A DNA stretch of 64,000 bases from Pseudanabaena sp. PCC 7367. Lineage in GTDB: Bacteria > Cyanobacteriota > Cyanobacteriia > Pseudanabaenales > Pseudanabaenaceae. The notes under the pieces are model-generated. The model saw only the letters and a program-made list of their open reading frames with translations. It ran no database searches and was not told the DNA's origin. Position 1 is the stretch's first letter. Each line of letters opens with the position of its first letter. The stretch lies in contig NC_019701.1 of NCBI RefSeq assembly GCF_000317065.1, positions 1,550,001 through 1,614,000 of the forward strand. Direction: 5' to 3'. Position numbers and translations under genes: made by a program. This document shows, piece by piece, positions 17,955-26,303 of the stretch.

Positions 17955-20351
17955 TTAGTCACCACCGCAATGCTCTGCCCACATCCCCAGATAGGCCTGC
18001 TCCAAGTCTTGGACAAATTGATGGGTGTTCCACAGGGGCGCAGAATTTTTACCCTTTTGTAATTGGCTATAGGCTTTCTGGTGCAATTGCCGATCGCTAC
18101 CGAGGCGAATACCCCAATCGATATATTCTTGGTCACTCCAGGCAATCCCCGCTTCTATTCCCGCATTGACCAGCATGGAATAACTATTGCGGGCGGCGAA
18201 TTGCTGACCAACCCTGGTGACGATCGGCACCCCTGCCCAGAGCGTTTCCATTGTGGTGGTCGCGCCATTGTAGGGGAATGTATCTAATACCACATCAGCG
18301 ATCGCCAGGTTGGCACGGTGTTCAATTTCTAATGAAGTATTGGCCAGAAAAATCAATCGATCGCGCTCAACGCCTTCTTGATCAGCCAGCTCATAAAAGA
18401 ATTTCTGCACCGTGTTCTGGTCGGCAAAGCCTTTGATTAAAAAATAACTATTCGGTACGGCCTTAATAATCTGCATTTGCGATCGGGCATGGTCGGGGTG
18501 GCGCTTATAGCCAATTTGCGAACTTAAATAAACCACAGATGCCGCTGGAATATTAAGATCGCGGCGGTGAATTGTCGGCACAGCCATGCCAAATCCCTCG
18601 ATCGCCAGGAAAGTACGCGGCAAACGCCAGATTTTTTCGTGGTAATAGCGATCGGCCTCGGCAGGCAAAATATAGGGATCAGCAATAAAATAATCGATCG
18701 CCGGCATCCCCGAAGCATCCATCCCCAGCCAGGTAGCCTGAATGGGTGCTGGTTTGAGTGCCATAATCTCGCAGGTCACATCCAGCGTAATGCTATCGAG
18801 GTCGATCAGGATATCAATATCATCGGCATAGATCTGCTCAGCAATCTTTCTGCTATTGGCATCCAGCTTGCGCACATGTTCACTGCTCTGTTCAATAAAA
18901 TCCTGCACCACATCATAGTGGGATTTGTACAGAATAAAGTAGGTGAAGATTTCAAAGTTTTCACGATCGTGTTCGGCAAACAACCAGCGCGACAGCCAAC
19001 CGACCGAATGGCTGAAGAAATGATGGGATAAATAACCGATTTTGAGCCTTCTTTGGGGTGGACGATCGCCCTTGCCGATTCGTTTGGCTCGTTCAGTGTG
19101 CCCCTGCTCAAATTTGGTGGCCAGATCACTGGCATAATTCCTCACATTGGCCTGACAGAGGGCGGCGAGGCGATTGCTGATCTGGCGATTGGCTTCCGGT
19201 TGATCATGCAGGTAGGGCGGGAAAAAGTTGGCACTAAATAACCGGATCGCTGATATGCGATCGAGATTGGTGGGATATTCTGTAACTAACTTCTCTAATA
19301 ATTGGGTTTGCCGATCGGCCAGTTTCAGAGCTTCTTGCCAGTAACCACCTGCCTTCATCCGTGCCTGGAGCGCCAAATGATTTCCCATCGCTTTTTCGGC
19401 CAGATCGGTTTGCATGGCATAGTAGGCTTCAGCCGCCTCAATGCTGCGATCGTATTCATAACCAGACAAATAAAACGAAGCCAAGTGACGCAGTGCCTCT
19501 GCTTTGGAGTTTGGCACTTGCAAACATAATTCAGCTAAGAGGGCGGCCTGTTGCGGTTGGCGATCGGTATGGGCAATCAAAACTGCCTGCCGGATAATCA
19601 TGTCGGCGAGCTTGTCACGTTCTTCACTAAAGCTCAAAACCGCTGACGTAAAAGCCAGGGTATGGGGATGAACGGGCGCTATTTTTAATAACCGGTGTAG
19701 AGTTTGTTGCAAAAGCTGAGGATCGACGGGCTGAATAATCGACTCTGGTTGTTCCAGTAACTCAATCAAGCCCAATTCACTGGGTTCCTCGCCTGTAAAC
19801 AGCCCCAGGTCGATCGAAAGTTGTAAAATCTGCAGCAAATTATTAACCACGTTGGGGGCTAATTCGCGCATATGTTGGCGGATTGCCCAGGTAATTTGCT
19901 GTTCCTGTTGGAGGGCAGCAGGATCGGGTGCATTAGTGGCATCACTATCAACTGGTGATGGTTGGCTTGAATCTGCCTGGCTAGCCGGATTCTGATTTAA
20001 TTGGGCTAATTGTTCTAAACCAGTTTGAACCAGCTCAGTACGGCGATCGGCCTCTTGGGCTAGCACTTGCCATAATTGTTCCGACCATTGCTCCAGTTGC
20101 TCTGAATCATCGGTGTCGATCGCCTCCAACCAGACCATTTGCGCTTCCATCTCTTGCCCCACCAGCAACAGAGCCAGTCCTAAATACCAGTAGGGCAACT
20201 TTTCAGTGGGATCTGCCTCAATCAGCTTTTGACAATGCCCAATCACCTGTGCATAGGCTGACTGCTCGATCAGGGCTTGAATTTCGTTCATCTGACTTGG
20301 CAAAGTTTCAGCATTAGGTTCAGGCGATTGGCTGTCGGGGGAATTAGTCAC
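17955..20351 (-). CDS. SPINDLY/OGT-type (GT41) glycosyltransferase with helical-repeat N-terminus
   Basis: A 798-residue protein. The N-terminal half (about 20-400) is TPR-like helical repeat with a Gln/Pro-rich interruption. The C-terminal half (about 435-790) is the GT41 catalytic region: LKIGYLSHHFFSHSVGWLSR, DIDILIDLDSITLD, KPAPIQATWLGMDASGMPAI, DYFIADPYILP, the VYLSSQIGYKRHPDHA segment (SSFNNxxK equivalent), and DVVLDTFPYNGATTTMETLW with GVPIVTRVG. The last block is the UDP-sugar-binding signature. Such bacterial proteins glycosylate proteins or S-layer and pilus components in the cytosol. The start is GTG at 20351 with no clear Shine-Dalgarno. Confidence 0.93.
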   Translation of the reverse strand: MTNSPDSQSPEPNAETLPSQMNEIQALIEQSAYAQVIGHCQKLIEADPTEKLPYWYLGLALLLVGQEMEAQMVWLEAIDTDDSEQLEQWSEQLWQVLAQEADRRTELVQTGLEQLAQLNQNPASQADSSQPSPVDSDATNAPDPAALQQEQQITWAIRQHMRELAPNVVNNLLQILQLSIDLGLFTGEEPSELGLIELLEQPESIIQPVDPQLLQQTLHRLLKIAPVHPHTLAFTSAVLSFSEERDKLADMIIRQAVLIAHTDRQPQQAALLAELCLQVPNSKAEALRHLASFYLSGYEYDRSIEAAEAYYAMQTDLAEKAMGNHLALQARMKAGGYWQEALKLADRQTQLLEKLVTEYPTNLDRISAIRLFSANFFPPYLHDQPEANRQISNRLAALCQANVRNYASDLATKFEQGHTERAKRIGKGDRPPQRRLKIGYLSHHFFSHSVGWLSRWLFAEHDRENFEIFTYFILYKSHYDVVQDFIEQSSEHVRKLDANSRKIAEQIYADDIDILIDLDSITLDVTCEIMALKPAPIQATWLGMDASGMPAIDYFIADPYILPAEADRYYHEKIWRLPRTFLAIEGFGMAVPTIHRRDLNIPAASVVYLSSQIGYKRHPDHARSQMQIIKAVPNSYFLIKGFADQNTVQKFFYELADQEGVERDRLIFLANTSLEIEHRANLAIADVVLDTFPYNGATTTMETLWAGVPIVTRVGQQFAARNSYSMLVNAGIEAGIAWSDQEYIDWGIRLGSDRQLHQKAYSQLQKGKNSAPLWNTHQFVQDLEQAYLGMWAEHCGGD

Positions 20352-20417
20352 GGTGCGATCACAATTTGGGGTTAAGTTGCTAACTAATTTAACTCAACAG
20401 TTGGAAAATTTTTAAGC

Positions 20418-22469
20418 TCAAACTTGGCGAGATGATGCCCTGGCCAATTGCTCTTTTAATTGCTCTAGATCAGTTGCTGCCGGTAGGCACTTCAGCCCTT
20501 CGCAGACCAGACCCACCGTTTCCAGGTTGGGCATTTCCTCTAGCCTAAACACCGTCGTCGGGTGATATTCCTTGCTCAACCATTGATAATTGTCCTCGCT
20601 GACTCTGACCAGGGTTTGATTCTGGAACCAATCCAGGGCAGCGATCAAACTAGGGCAAGCGATCGGCCGATCCTGCATCGCCCCACCAAACGCCTTGAGG
20701 GCTGCTTCGGCTTTATCCAGGTAAGTTAAATCATCGGTCAGCAAACTAAGCCGCACCAGATTGGCGATCGCAATCCCATTGGCCGCCGGAGTTGCATTGT
20801 CCTGATAGCTTTTTTCACGCACCAGCAAATGCTCACTGGCATCGGAAGCAGTATTAAAATAACCACCCGCCTGTTCATCCCACAACCAGCGATCGAACTC
20901 GGTTTGCAAGCGGATCGCCTCTTGGAGGTAATATTTAGCCGCCACCGGCACAGCCTGATGCATATCCAGCAGCGCCTTGATCAACAATGCATAATCCTCG
21001 GCCTGGGCAAATACAGATGGATTGCCATCATAACTAACCCGATAGAAGCGATCGTTAAACCATTGGTTCTGGAGCATAAAATCCACTCCGTCCTGCGCCA
21101 GTTGCTTGGAATTTTCCCAGCCAAACACCTGATAAACCCTGGCCAAACCGGAAATCATTAAGGCATTCCAGGCCACTACCATCTTGGTATCGGTTACGGG
21201 TGGCACGCGCCCAGGCCAGGCGATCCGGCGGATGTCTTCCTGGTTGCGGGCAGGCGGGAAAGCATCAGTGGGTTGAGAATATTCCCCATAGCGCTTTTGA
21301 AATAGCTTACTAAGGCTGGATTCTACCTGATTAGACAGTGGCCCTGGTTGCAATCGCTGTAGTACATTTTGCTCTTCGAAGTTACCATCCGGCGTGATTG
21401 TAAAATTCTCCGCTAGCTGGCGTAATTCCGCCTCCGTCAGCATTCGTTTTAGTTCGCCATAGCTCCAGACCCAGAATTTCCCCTCTTTGCCCTCGCTGTC
21501 GGCATCCTGGGAAGCATAGAAATAACCCTCTACGGTGCGCATCTCCCGTTGTAGCCAGGTGACGGTTTGGGCGATCGCCCTTTCGATCGCTGGTTCCTGA
21601 AAACCCGAAGCCCACAGATTGGCCATGTATTCCATAATCAGGCCATTGTCATAGAGCATTTTCTCGAAGTGGGGCACAGTCCAGGTGGGATCGACCGTAT
21701 AGCGATGCCACCCGCCAGCAATGTGATCAAAAATGCCGCCCAGGGATAAATCCAAGCCGCGTTGAGTAGCTTTGAGCCGGATTTCGTTTTGTTCAAATTC
21801 GGAATTAAACTGTGAACTTTGAAATCGCCCTGCCTGCAAGACCAAATTGGCGTAGGGAATCATCGGGAAGCAGGTGCCCATGCCGCGATTGACCACTACC
21901 TCAGCACATTTGTTGATGCCATTAATTAAAATATCTGCATCGATCGCCTCGGTTGATTCCAGTTTGGCGATCGCACTCAGGTTGTTAACAATTTCTTGAT
22001 TATAGGTACGGATCTCGTCGCGTTTTTCGCGGTAGACCTGATGCAGCGATTGCAATACCTTTAAAAAACCTGGCCTACCGTAGCGGGGCTCGATCGGGAA
22101 ATAGGTATCGCCATAAAACGGCACTAAATCATCTGGGGTCAGAAACAAATTTAAGGGCCAACCGCCATTTTTGCCCATGATCTGTACCGCTTGCATATAG
22201 ATGCTATCGAGGTCGGGGCGTTCTTCTCGATCGACTTTGATCGCAATGAAGTTGGCGTTCATATAATCGGCGATCATCGGGTCGGAAAAGGCCTCGGTTT
22301 CCATTACCGTGCACCAATGGCAACTAGAATAACCGATCGATAAAAATATTGGCTTATCCTGCGATCGCGCTGCTTCCAGGGCTTCCTCTGACCAAGACCA
22401 CCAATCGATCGGGTTGTCGGCATGTTTGCGTAGGTATAGGCTTTGGGAATGGATCAAACGGTTGGGCAT
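20418..22469 (-). CDS. DUF255 thioredoxin-fold / six-hairpin protein (YyaL/SPATA20 family)
   Basis: A 683-residue protein of the YyaL/SPATA20 family. The N-terminal thioredoxin-like domain (about 1-165) has the invariant HADNPIDWWSW, SIGYSSCHWCTVME with Cys50 and Cys53 as the CxxC pair, KVDREERPDLD and GGWPLNLFLTPD. It is followed by an (alpha/alpha) barrel region: GIFDHIAGGWHRYTVD, PHFEKMLYDNG, YASQDADSEGKEG, KMVVAWNALMISGLAR, and NATPAANGIAIANLVRL. The family is widespread, and its biochemical function is not firmly known; redox or sugar-isomerase-like roles have been proposed. The gene is 66 nt upstream of the GT41 gene on the same strand, so co-transcription is likely. Confidence 0.94.
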   Translation of the reverse strand: MPNRLIHSQSLYLRKHADNPIDWWSWSEEALEAARSQDKPIFLSIGYSSCHWCTVMETEAFSDPMIADYMNANFIAIKVDREERPDLDSIYMQAVQIMGKNGGWPLNLFLTPDDLVPFYGDTYFPIEPRYGRPGFLKVLQSLHQVYREKRDEIRTYNQEIVNNLSAIAKLESTEAIDADILINGINKCAEVVVNRGMGTCFPMIPYANLVLQAGRFQSSQFNSEFEQNEIRLKATQRGLDLSLGGIFDHIAGGWHRYTVDPTWTVPHFEKMLYDNGLIMEYMANLWASGFQEPAIERAIAQTVTWLQREMRTVEGYFYASQDADSEGKEGKFWVWSYGELKRMLTEAELRQLAENFTITPDGNFEEQNVLQRLQPGPLSNQVESSLSKLFQKRYGEYSQPTDAFPPARNQEDIRRIAWPGRVPPVTDTKMVVAWNALMISGLARVYQVFGWENSKQLAQDGVDFMLQNQWFNDRFYRVSYDGNPSVFAQAEDYALLIKALLDMHQAVPVAAKYYLQEAIRLQTEFDRWLWDEQAGGYFNTASDASEHLLVREKSYQDNATPAANGIAIANLVRLSLLTDDLTYLDKAEAALKAFGGAMQDRPIACPSLIAALDWFQNQTLVRVSEDNYQWLSKEYHPTTVFRLEEMPNLETVGLVCEGLKCLPAATDLEQLKEQLARASSRQV

Positions 22470-22586
22470 AATGTTTCCGGCTTCGGCTTCTGGAGGCTTC
22501 TAGAGTATAGTTTAACCCTTACCCCCTGGCTGCCACATTGCACAAATTTCTTAATTACTAATCAACTTGCACTTACTTATGATTTC

Positions 22587-24140
22587 TTATGATTTTGCCT
22601 GGGTTCGCGTAAGCAGTGGTGTAAAGCTAGTGATCAACGCGATCAACAACCACCAGACCAGTTGAACCTGGGGGCGATACCAGACCGTATCTACGAGGGC
22701 ATGGACAAAAAGACTGGCGATCGCACTCAAGGCTGCTACTAACCAGATGCCATTGCGGTAGTTTTGTTGATCAGGTTGCTGGGATCGATGATCGGGTGTA
22801 GCAATGTAATCTTGATTTGTAGCGATCGCTTGATCTTGTTCTAATTCTAGATCCTCGGCTGCCCAGATATCAGCGGGATCGCCTGTAGAGGCTGTCTTAG
22901 CGCTTGTTGGTAAATTAGCATCATCAGGACTGCTAGAAGAAAGAGCCGCACCCACTCGATCGCTGACCGCTTGGGGACGTAGGTAGTTGAGCGATCGCCA
23001 ACCCAGCCAAACCACACTTAAAAACAACCAGCCATAGCAAACTAACCCAATAATGCCAGTCTCCACCGTAATTTCCAATGGCACAGAATAAGCACCCAGG
23101 GCACTATAGCCAGGTCGTTGATAAAACGGATAGATCTTATTAAAAGCTTGGTTGCCAGGGCCAATCCCCAGGATCGGATAATCCCGCACCATCTTCAGCA
23201 CAGAAGTCATCACCTGCAGCCGGAAATCATTGCTACTGTCTTCACGTCCGGCCAAAATGCTTTGCAGGCGAATCCTGACCGTGGGGATCGCAGTGGCGGC
23301 CAGTACAAACAATCCGGCCATGCTACCGACCAGGGCAGGCATAGACCACCTGGGTAAGCGATCGCTCCACCAGTAAACCAGGCCGATCGCTAACACTAAT
23401 AAACCTGCCGCCAGCCCCAGCATCGCCCCACGACTGAGGGTAAGAAAAATACACAGCAAGCTAACCAGGGCAATGATTGCCGCCAATAACTTCACCCCCC
23501 AGCGCCGCCAATGTAAAAATCCGATTGTTGCTAGCGGGATGGCTGGTAGCAAATAACTTGCCATTAAATTAGGGTTGCCCAAAAAGCTATAAATCCGGGT
23601 GGCATCGGCCAATTCCGATTCAGTATCCACCCAGGTGGCCAGGGCTTCAATCCCAAAAATATATTGCCGCAAGCCATAAACGCATACATATAGGCAAGTG
23701 ATTAAATAGCCGCCCACCAAAATCGATCGCCAACCATAGCGCTTTACCCGCAATATGCGATTAAAAGCCAAAAAAGCCACAAAATAGAGCGTTAATTTAA
23801 TCCAACCATCGATCGCCTGTGACCTTGCCGGAGAAAGGATCGTCGCTAAACTGGCAATCAGCCAATAACATCCCATCGGCAAATGGATCGCTGTCCAATT
23901 GGAAAAACTTGGGTTAGTCGCATCCCCCAGCCAGATCAGGAACCAGAACAGGGCGATCGCCACTAAAAAAATGCCAATCTGGGTATTAGACAAAATTGGC
24001 AGTAGCAGAAATAACACTAACGCTGCTAACCCAGTTAAATTAGCACTCAATATATATGCGCCCTTGCGCCAATTGCTGAACCATTGCAGCCCATGAAATA
24101 TCTGGCTATGCCGCCACCACCGCTCTACTACTGTGCCCAT
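22587..24140 (-). CDS. ictB: IctB-type polytopic membrane protein (O-antigen ligase-like fold)
   Basis: A 517-residue membrane protein with about ten helices, matching IctB, first described as a putative inorganic-carbon transporter in Synechococcus. The fold is that of the WaaL/O-antigen polymerase superfamily, so a glycan ligase role is equally possible. Conserved blocks include VYGLRQYIFGIEALATWVD, RIYSFLGNPNLMASYLLPAI, LTLSRGAMLGL, GREDSSNDFRLQV, and GIGPGNQAFNKIYPFYQ, which is the large periplasmic loop. A hydrophilic insert of about 60 residues (about 390-455) makes it longer than typical IctB (about 470). It starts 11 nt after a small membrane-peptide gene. Confidence 0.92.
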   Translation of the reverse strand: MGTVVERWWRHSQIFHGLQWFSNWRKGAYILSANLTGLAALVLFLLLPILSNTQIGIFLVAIALFWFLIWLGDATNPSFSNWTAIHLPMGCYWLIASLATILSPARSQAIDGWIKLTLYFVAFLAFNRILRVKRYGWRSILVGGYLITCLYVCVYGLRQYIFGIEALATWVDTESELADATRIYSFLGNPNLMASYLLPAIPLATIGFLHWRRWGVKLLAAIIALVSLLCIFLTLSRGAMLGLAAGLLVLAIGLVYWWSDRLPRWSMPALVGSMAGLFVLAATAIPTVRIRLQSILAGREDSSNDFRLQVMTSVLKMVRDYPILGIGPGNQAFNKIYPFYQRPGYSALGAYSVPLEITVETGIIGLVCYGWLFLSVVWLGWRSLNYLRPQAVSDRVGAALSSSSPDDANLPTSAKTASTGDPADIWAAEDLELEQDQAIATNQDYIATPDHRSQQPDQQNYRNGIWLVAALSAIASLFVHALVDTVWYRPQVQLVWWLLIALITSFTPLLTRTQAKS

Positions 24141-24151
24141 TAACTTAATAA

Positions 24152-24304
24152 TTAACTTAATAACATGCCAAGATCTACAGGAGCCGGAATCATCTCACCG
24201 CGCCAATCTAATAATTGCACCAGAACCAAATAACCAACCCCTAGCAAAACTGCCAAAATACCGGTTAGGATCGCCACCCATTGGGACTTATCGAACTTTT
24301 TCAC
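24152..24304 (-). CDS. 50-residue single-helix membrane peptide, conserved-looking
   Basis: A GTG-started frame of 50 codons. It begins MKKFDKSQWVAILTG, has one hydrophobic helix (about residues 9-31), then LLDWRGEMIPAPVDLG and a TAA stop. The positive N-terminus, single helix and the polar tail RGEMIPAP resemble small conserved cyanobacterial membrane proteins I recall, but I cannot name the family. It sits 11 nt upstream of ictB on the same strand, so the two are probably co-transcribed. No strong Shine-Dalgarno precedes the GTG. It could be a small subunit or regulator of the IctB protein, which is an inference from position only. Confidence 0.65.
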   Translation of the reverse strand: MKKFDKSQWVAILTGILAVLLGVGYLVLVQLLDWRGEMIPAPVDLGMLLS

Positions 24305-24529
24305 GATGCTTTTTCTATCCAAACGTAACTACAAATATTCTGCAAATATTATTTAAGATCGCAATGTATGTATCTCAGGTAGATATTAGCGTGTACAATG
24401 CAAATCTATGTGATTTCAACTAATGATCTTGAATTGCAAATTAGCAATTAGCAAGATTTACCATTTGGGAACACAATCAATAATCCAGCGTCATTCAACC
24501 TAGAGTAACAGTTAAGTTGGATCTAGGTG

Positions 24530-25192
24530 ATGAGCTACAGTTTGTCTTGGTCAGCAAAAGCAGAGGTTCAGTATTCCTCCTCCATCCCCGTGTCAGGTGA
24601 AAAGCTCTCTAATTTAGACCTGGTTTGCTTGTGTAAGCAGGGAATGTCCCCTGACAAATCCGCTTTTGCCGAGTTAATGCGCAGATATCAGCCCTTTGTT
24701 GATCAGGTTTTATACAAACTTGCCCCCGATTGGCAAGATCGTGCCGACCTGGCTCAAGAAGTTTGGTTGCGCGTATATCGGAATGTCAAGCGGTTACAAG
24801 AACCAGAAAAATTCCGCAGTTGGTTGAGCCGCATTACCACTAATCTGTTTTACGACGAGTTGCGTAAACGGAAGCGGGTAGGTCGATCGATTTCGATCGA
24901 TGCGCCGGTTAGAACTGGCAGTGGTGATGAAATGGAGTGGGAATTACCCAGTGATGATCCTGGGCCAGTCGAGAATCTCTCCACCCGTGAATTTTACGAA
25001 CAATTACATAAAGCGATCGCCGATTTGCCAGAAGGCTTTAGATCCACGATCGTGTTACGCGAAATCCAAGGACTTTCCTACGAAGAGATCGCCGAAATCA
25101 CTGGTGTATCGCTTGGGACGGTAAAGTCACGCATCGCCAGGGCTAGAGCCAAGCTGCAAGCCCAACTGCAGCCCTATATTTCCGGAATGTGA
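24530..25192 (+). CDS. sigG: ECF-type RNA polymerase sigma factor, SigG group
   Basis: A 220-residue group 4 sigma factor. Region 2 runs from about 55 to 120, with FAELMRRYQPFVDQVLYKLA, DLAQEVWLRVYRNVKRLQEP and FRSWLSRITTNLFYDELRKR (core binding and -10 recognition). Region 4 lies at about 160-215, with LPEGFRSTIVLREIQGLSYE and the helix-turn-helix IAEITGVSLGTVKSRIARAR (-35 recognition). The sequence fits the cyanobacterial SigG group. An anti-sigma gene follows after 40 nt, as is usual for SigG. The start is the ATG at 24530; a GTG directly before it (24527) is equally possible. Confidence 0.93.
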   Translation: MSYSLSWSAKAEVQYSSSIPVSGEKLSNLDLVCLCKQGMSPDKSAFAELMRRYQPFVDQVLYKLAPDWQDRADLAQEVWLRVYRNVKRLQEPEKFRSWLSRITTNLFYDELRKRKRVGRSISIDAPVRTGSGDEMEWELPSDDPGPVENLSTREFYEQLHKAIADLPEGFRSTIVLREIQGLSYEEIAEITGVSLGTVKSRIARARAKLQAQLQPYISGM

Positions 25193-25235
25193 AATTTATA
25201 GCACCCGGTAGCTAGAAAAAAGGGGTGAGTCCGTG

Positions 25236-25769
25236 ATGAGCAATAAAAATAGTCAGAATAGTCACAATAGAAATAATCAAAAGAATTCTAAAGTAAAAGC
25301 GATGAGTCCTGAAAAACGCTTTGAACTGCTTAGCGCATACATTGACAATGAAGTTTCGCCAGATGAACAGCGCTTGGTAGAACGCTGGCTGGCGGAAGAC
25401 GATGCTTTCCGTAAGTTATATCAACAACAGCTTCGGTTGGGGCAACTGTTTGTGAATATGCCCAGCCCCACCCAATCGATCGCCCAAACTGAGCGAACAA
25501 TCGATCGGTTCATGGACAAGCTAGAACGCAAGTCACGACGACGGGGCATCGTTTGGGGTAGCATCGCCACTGCCGCAGTATTAATGGGTGCAGTTGGTTC
25601 GTTGATTACGCTCAACTCGCCTTCGTCGCAACTCAATTTTGCTGGCAATCAGCTTAATGAAAATCTGGAAGGTGTGATTAAAGATAAGCAAGTGGTCGAT
25701 GAATCCTTGATCATTGCCATGGAAGAACCGATCGTGCCTTTGCCCAAATCAATCAGCGCTGAAAACTAG
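25236..25769 (+). CDS. Membrane anti-sigma factor paired with SigG
   Basis: A 177-residue protein. The N-terminal anti-sigma domain (about 25-75) reads RFELLSAYIDNEVSPDEQRL then VERWLAEDDAFRKLY, the cyanobacterial anti-sigma pattern, without the HxxxCxxC zinc motif. A single transmembrane helix (about 104-126, GIVWGSIATAAVLMGAVGSL) follows a basic KSRRR stop-transfer signal, and about 50 residues lie outside the membrane. This topology (cytosolic sigma binder, periplasmic sensor tail) fits release by regulated proteolysis. AGGGG at 25221-25225 is 10 nt before the ATG. It corresponds to the SapG-type partner of SigG. Confidence 0.87.
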   Translation: MSNKNSQNSHNRNNQKNSKVKAMSPEKRFELLSAYIDNEVSPDEQRLVERWLAEDDAFRKLYQQQLRLGQLFVNMPSPTQSIAQTERTIDRFMDKLERKSRRRGIVWGSIATAAVLMGAVGSLITLNSPSSQLNFAGNQLNENLEGVIKDKQVVDESLIIAMEEPIVPLPKSISAEN

Positions 25770-26303
25770 TAAGCTATTAATAGGCTAGCTATATAATCTA
25801 GTTATTAATTAGGATCGATCGCGGTCAATTTATCTGCTATGGCTCCAGATAGTTAATTGAGATAGTTAATCGTGATTACAGGCAGGTCAAGCCGGATTAA
25901 AGTGATTACAAGCTTTACTAAGATTGCGATGTAATTGGTTCAAGGTAACGGGCATCAGCTTGCTACCTGGTAAGTTCTAATTCATCCTTGATGGTTGATT
26001 GGCTTGGTGGGCAGGGACAGGTGAAGTAAGATTTTTGGGCTAAGGACTCCTGCGTCGGTCTTGAGCCTTTGGCCAAGGATGATTACAGGTTCAGAAATAC
26101 TGCTTGTTAGATTGATTGATTGATTGATTGATTGATTTGATCGATAGCTAAACAGAATCAAGTTTTTGAGGCCTAGCATGATTGAGGCGAACTTGATTCC
26201 AGTCTAGGGTCGATCGTAGAAACCGAACCATATGATACTGGTGCTGGTGGAGATTTTCAGTAGAATTAAGATCTAAAGTTTATCCTCAGCAAAGCTAACG
26301 CTT
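25770..26303. other. Intergenic region between the anti-sigma and hhoA genes
   Basis: A 534-bp non-coding stretch with six perfect ATTG repeats (26111-26134). No RNA gene or terminator is evident. A promoter for hhoA is expected here but not pinpointed. Confidence 0.4.
26111..26134. repeat. (ATTG)6 tetranucleotide microsatellite
   Basis: Six perfect ATTG copies followed by a diverged ATTT, about 170 bp upstream of the hhoA start. Such tracts can gain or lose units by slippage and alter promoter spacing. Confidence 0.85.

Noticed and set aside
25982-26179. 65-codon minus-strand frame across the ATTG repeats
   Set aside because: It is generated by the microsatellite (Asn-Gln-Ser-Ile repeats) and has no coding signals.
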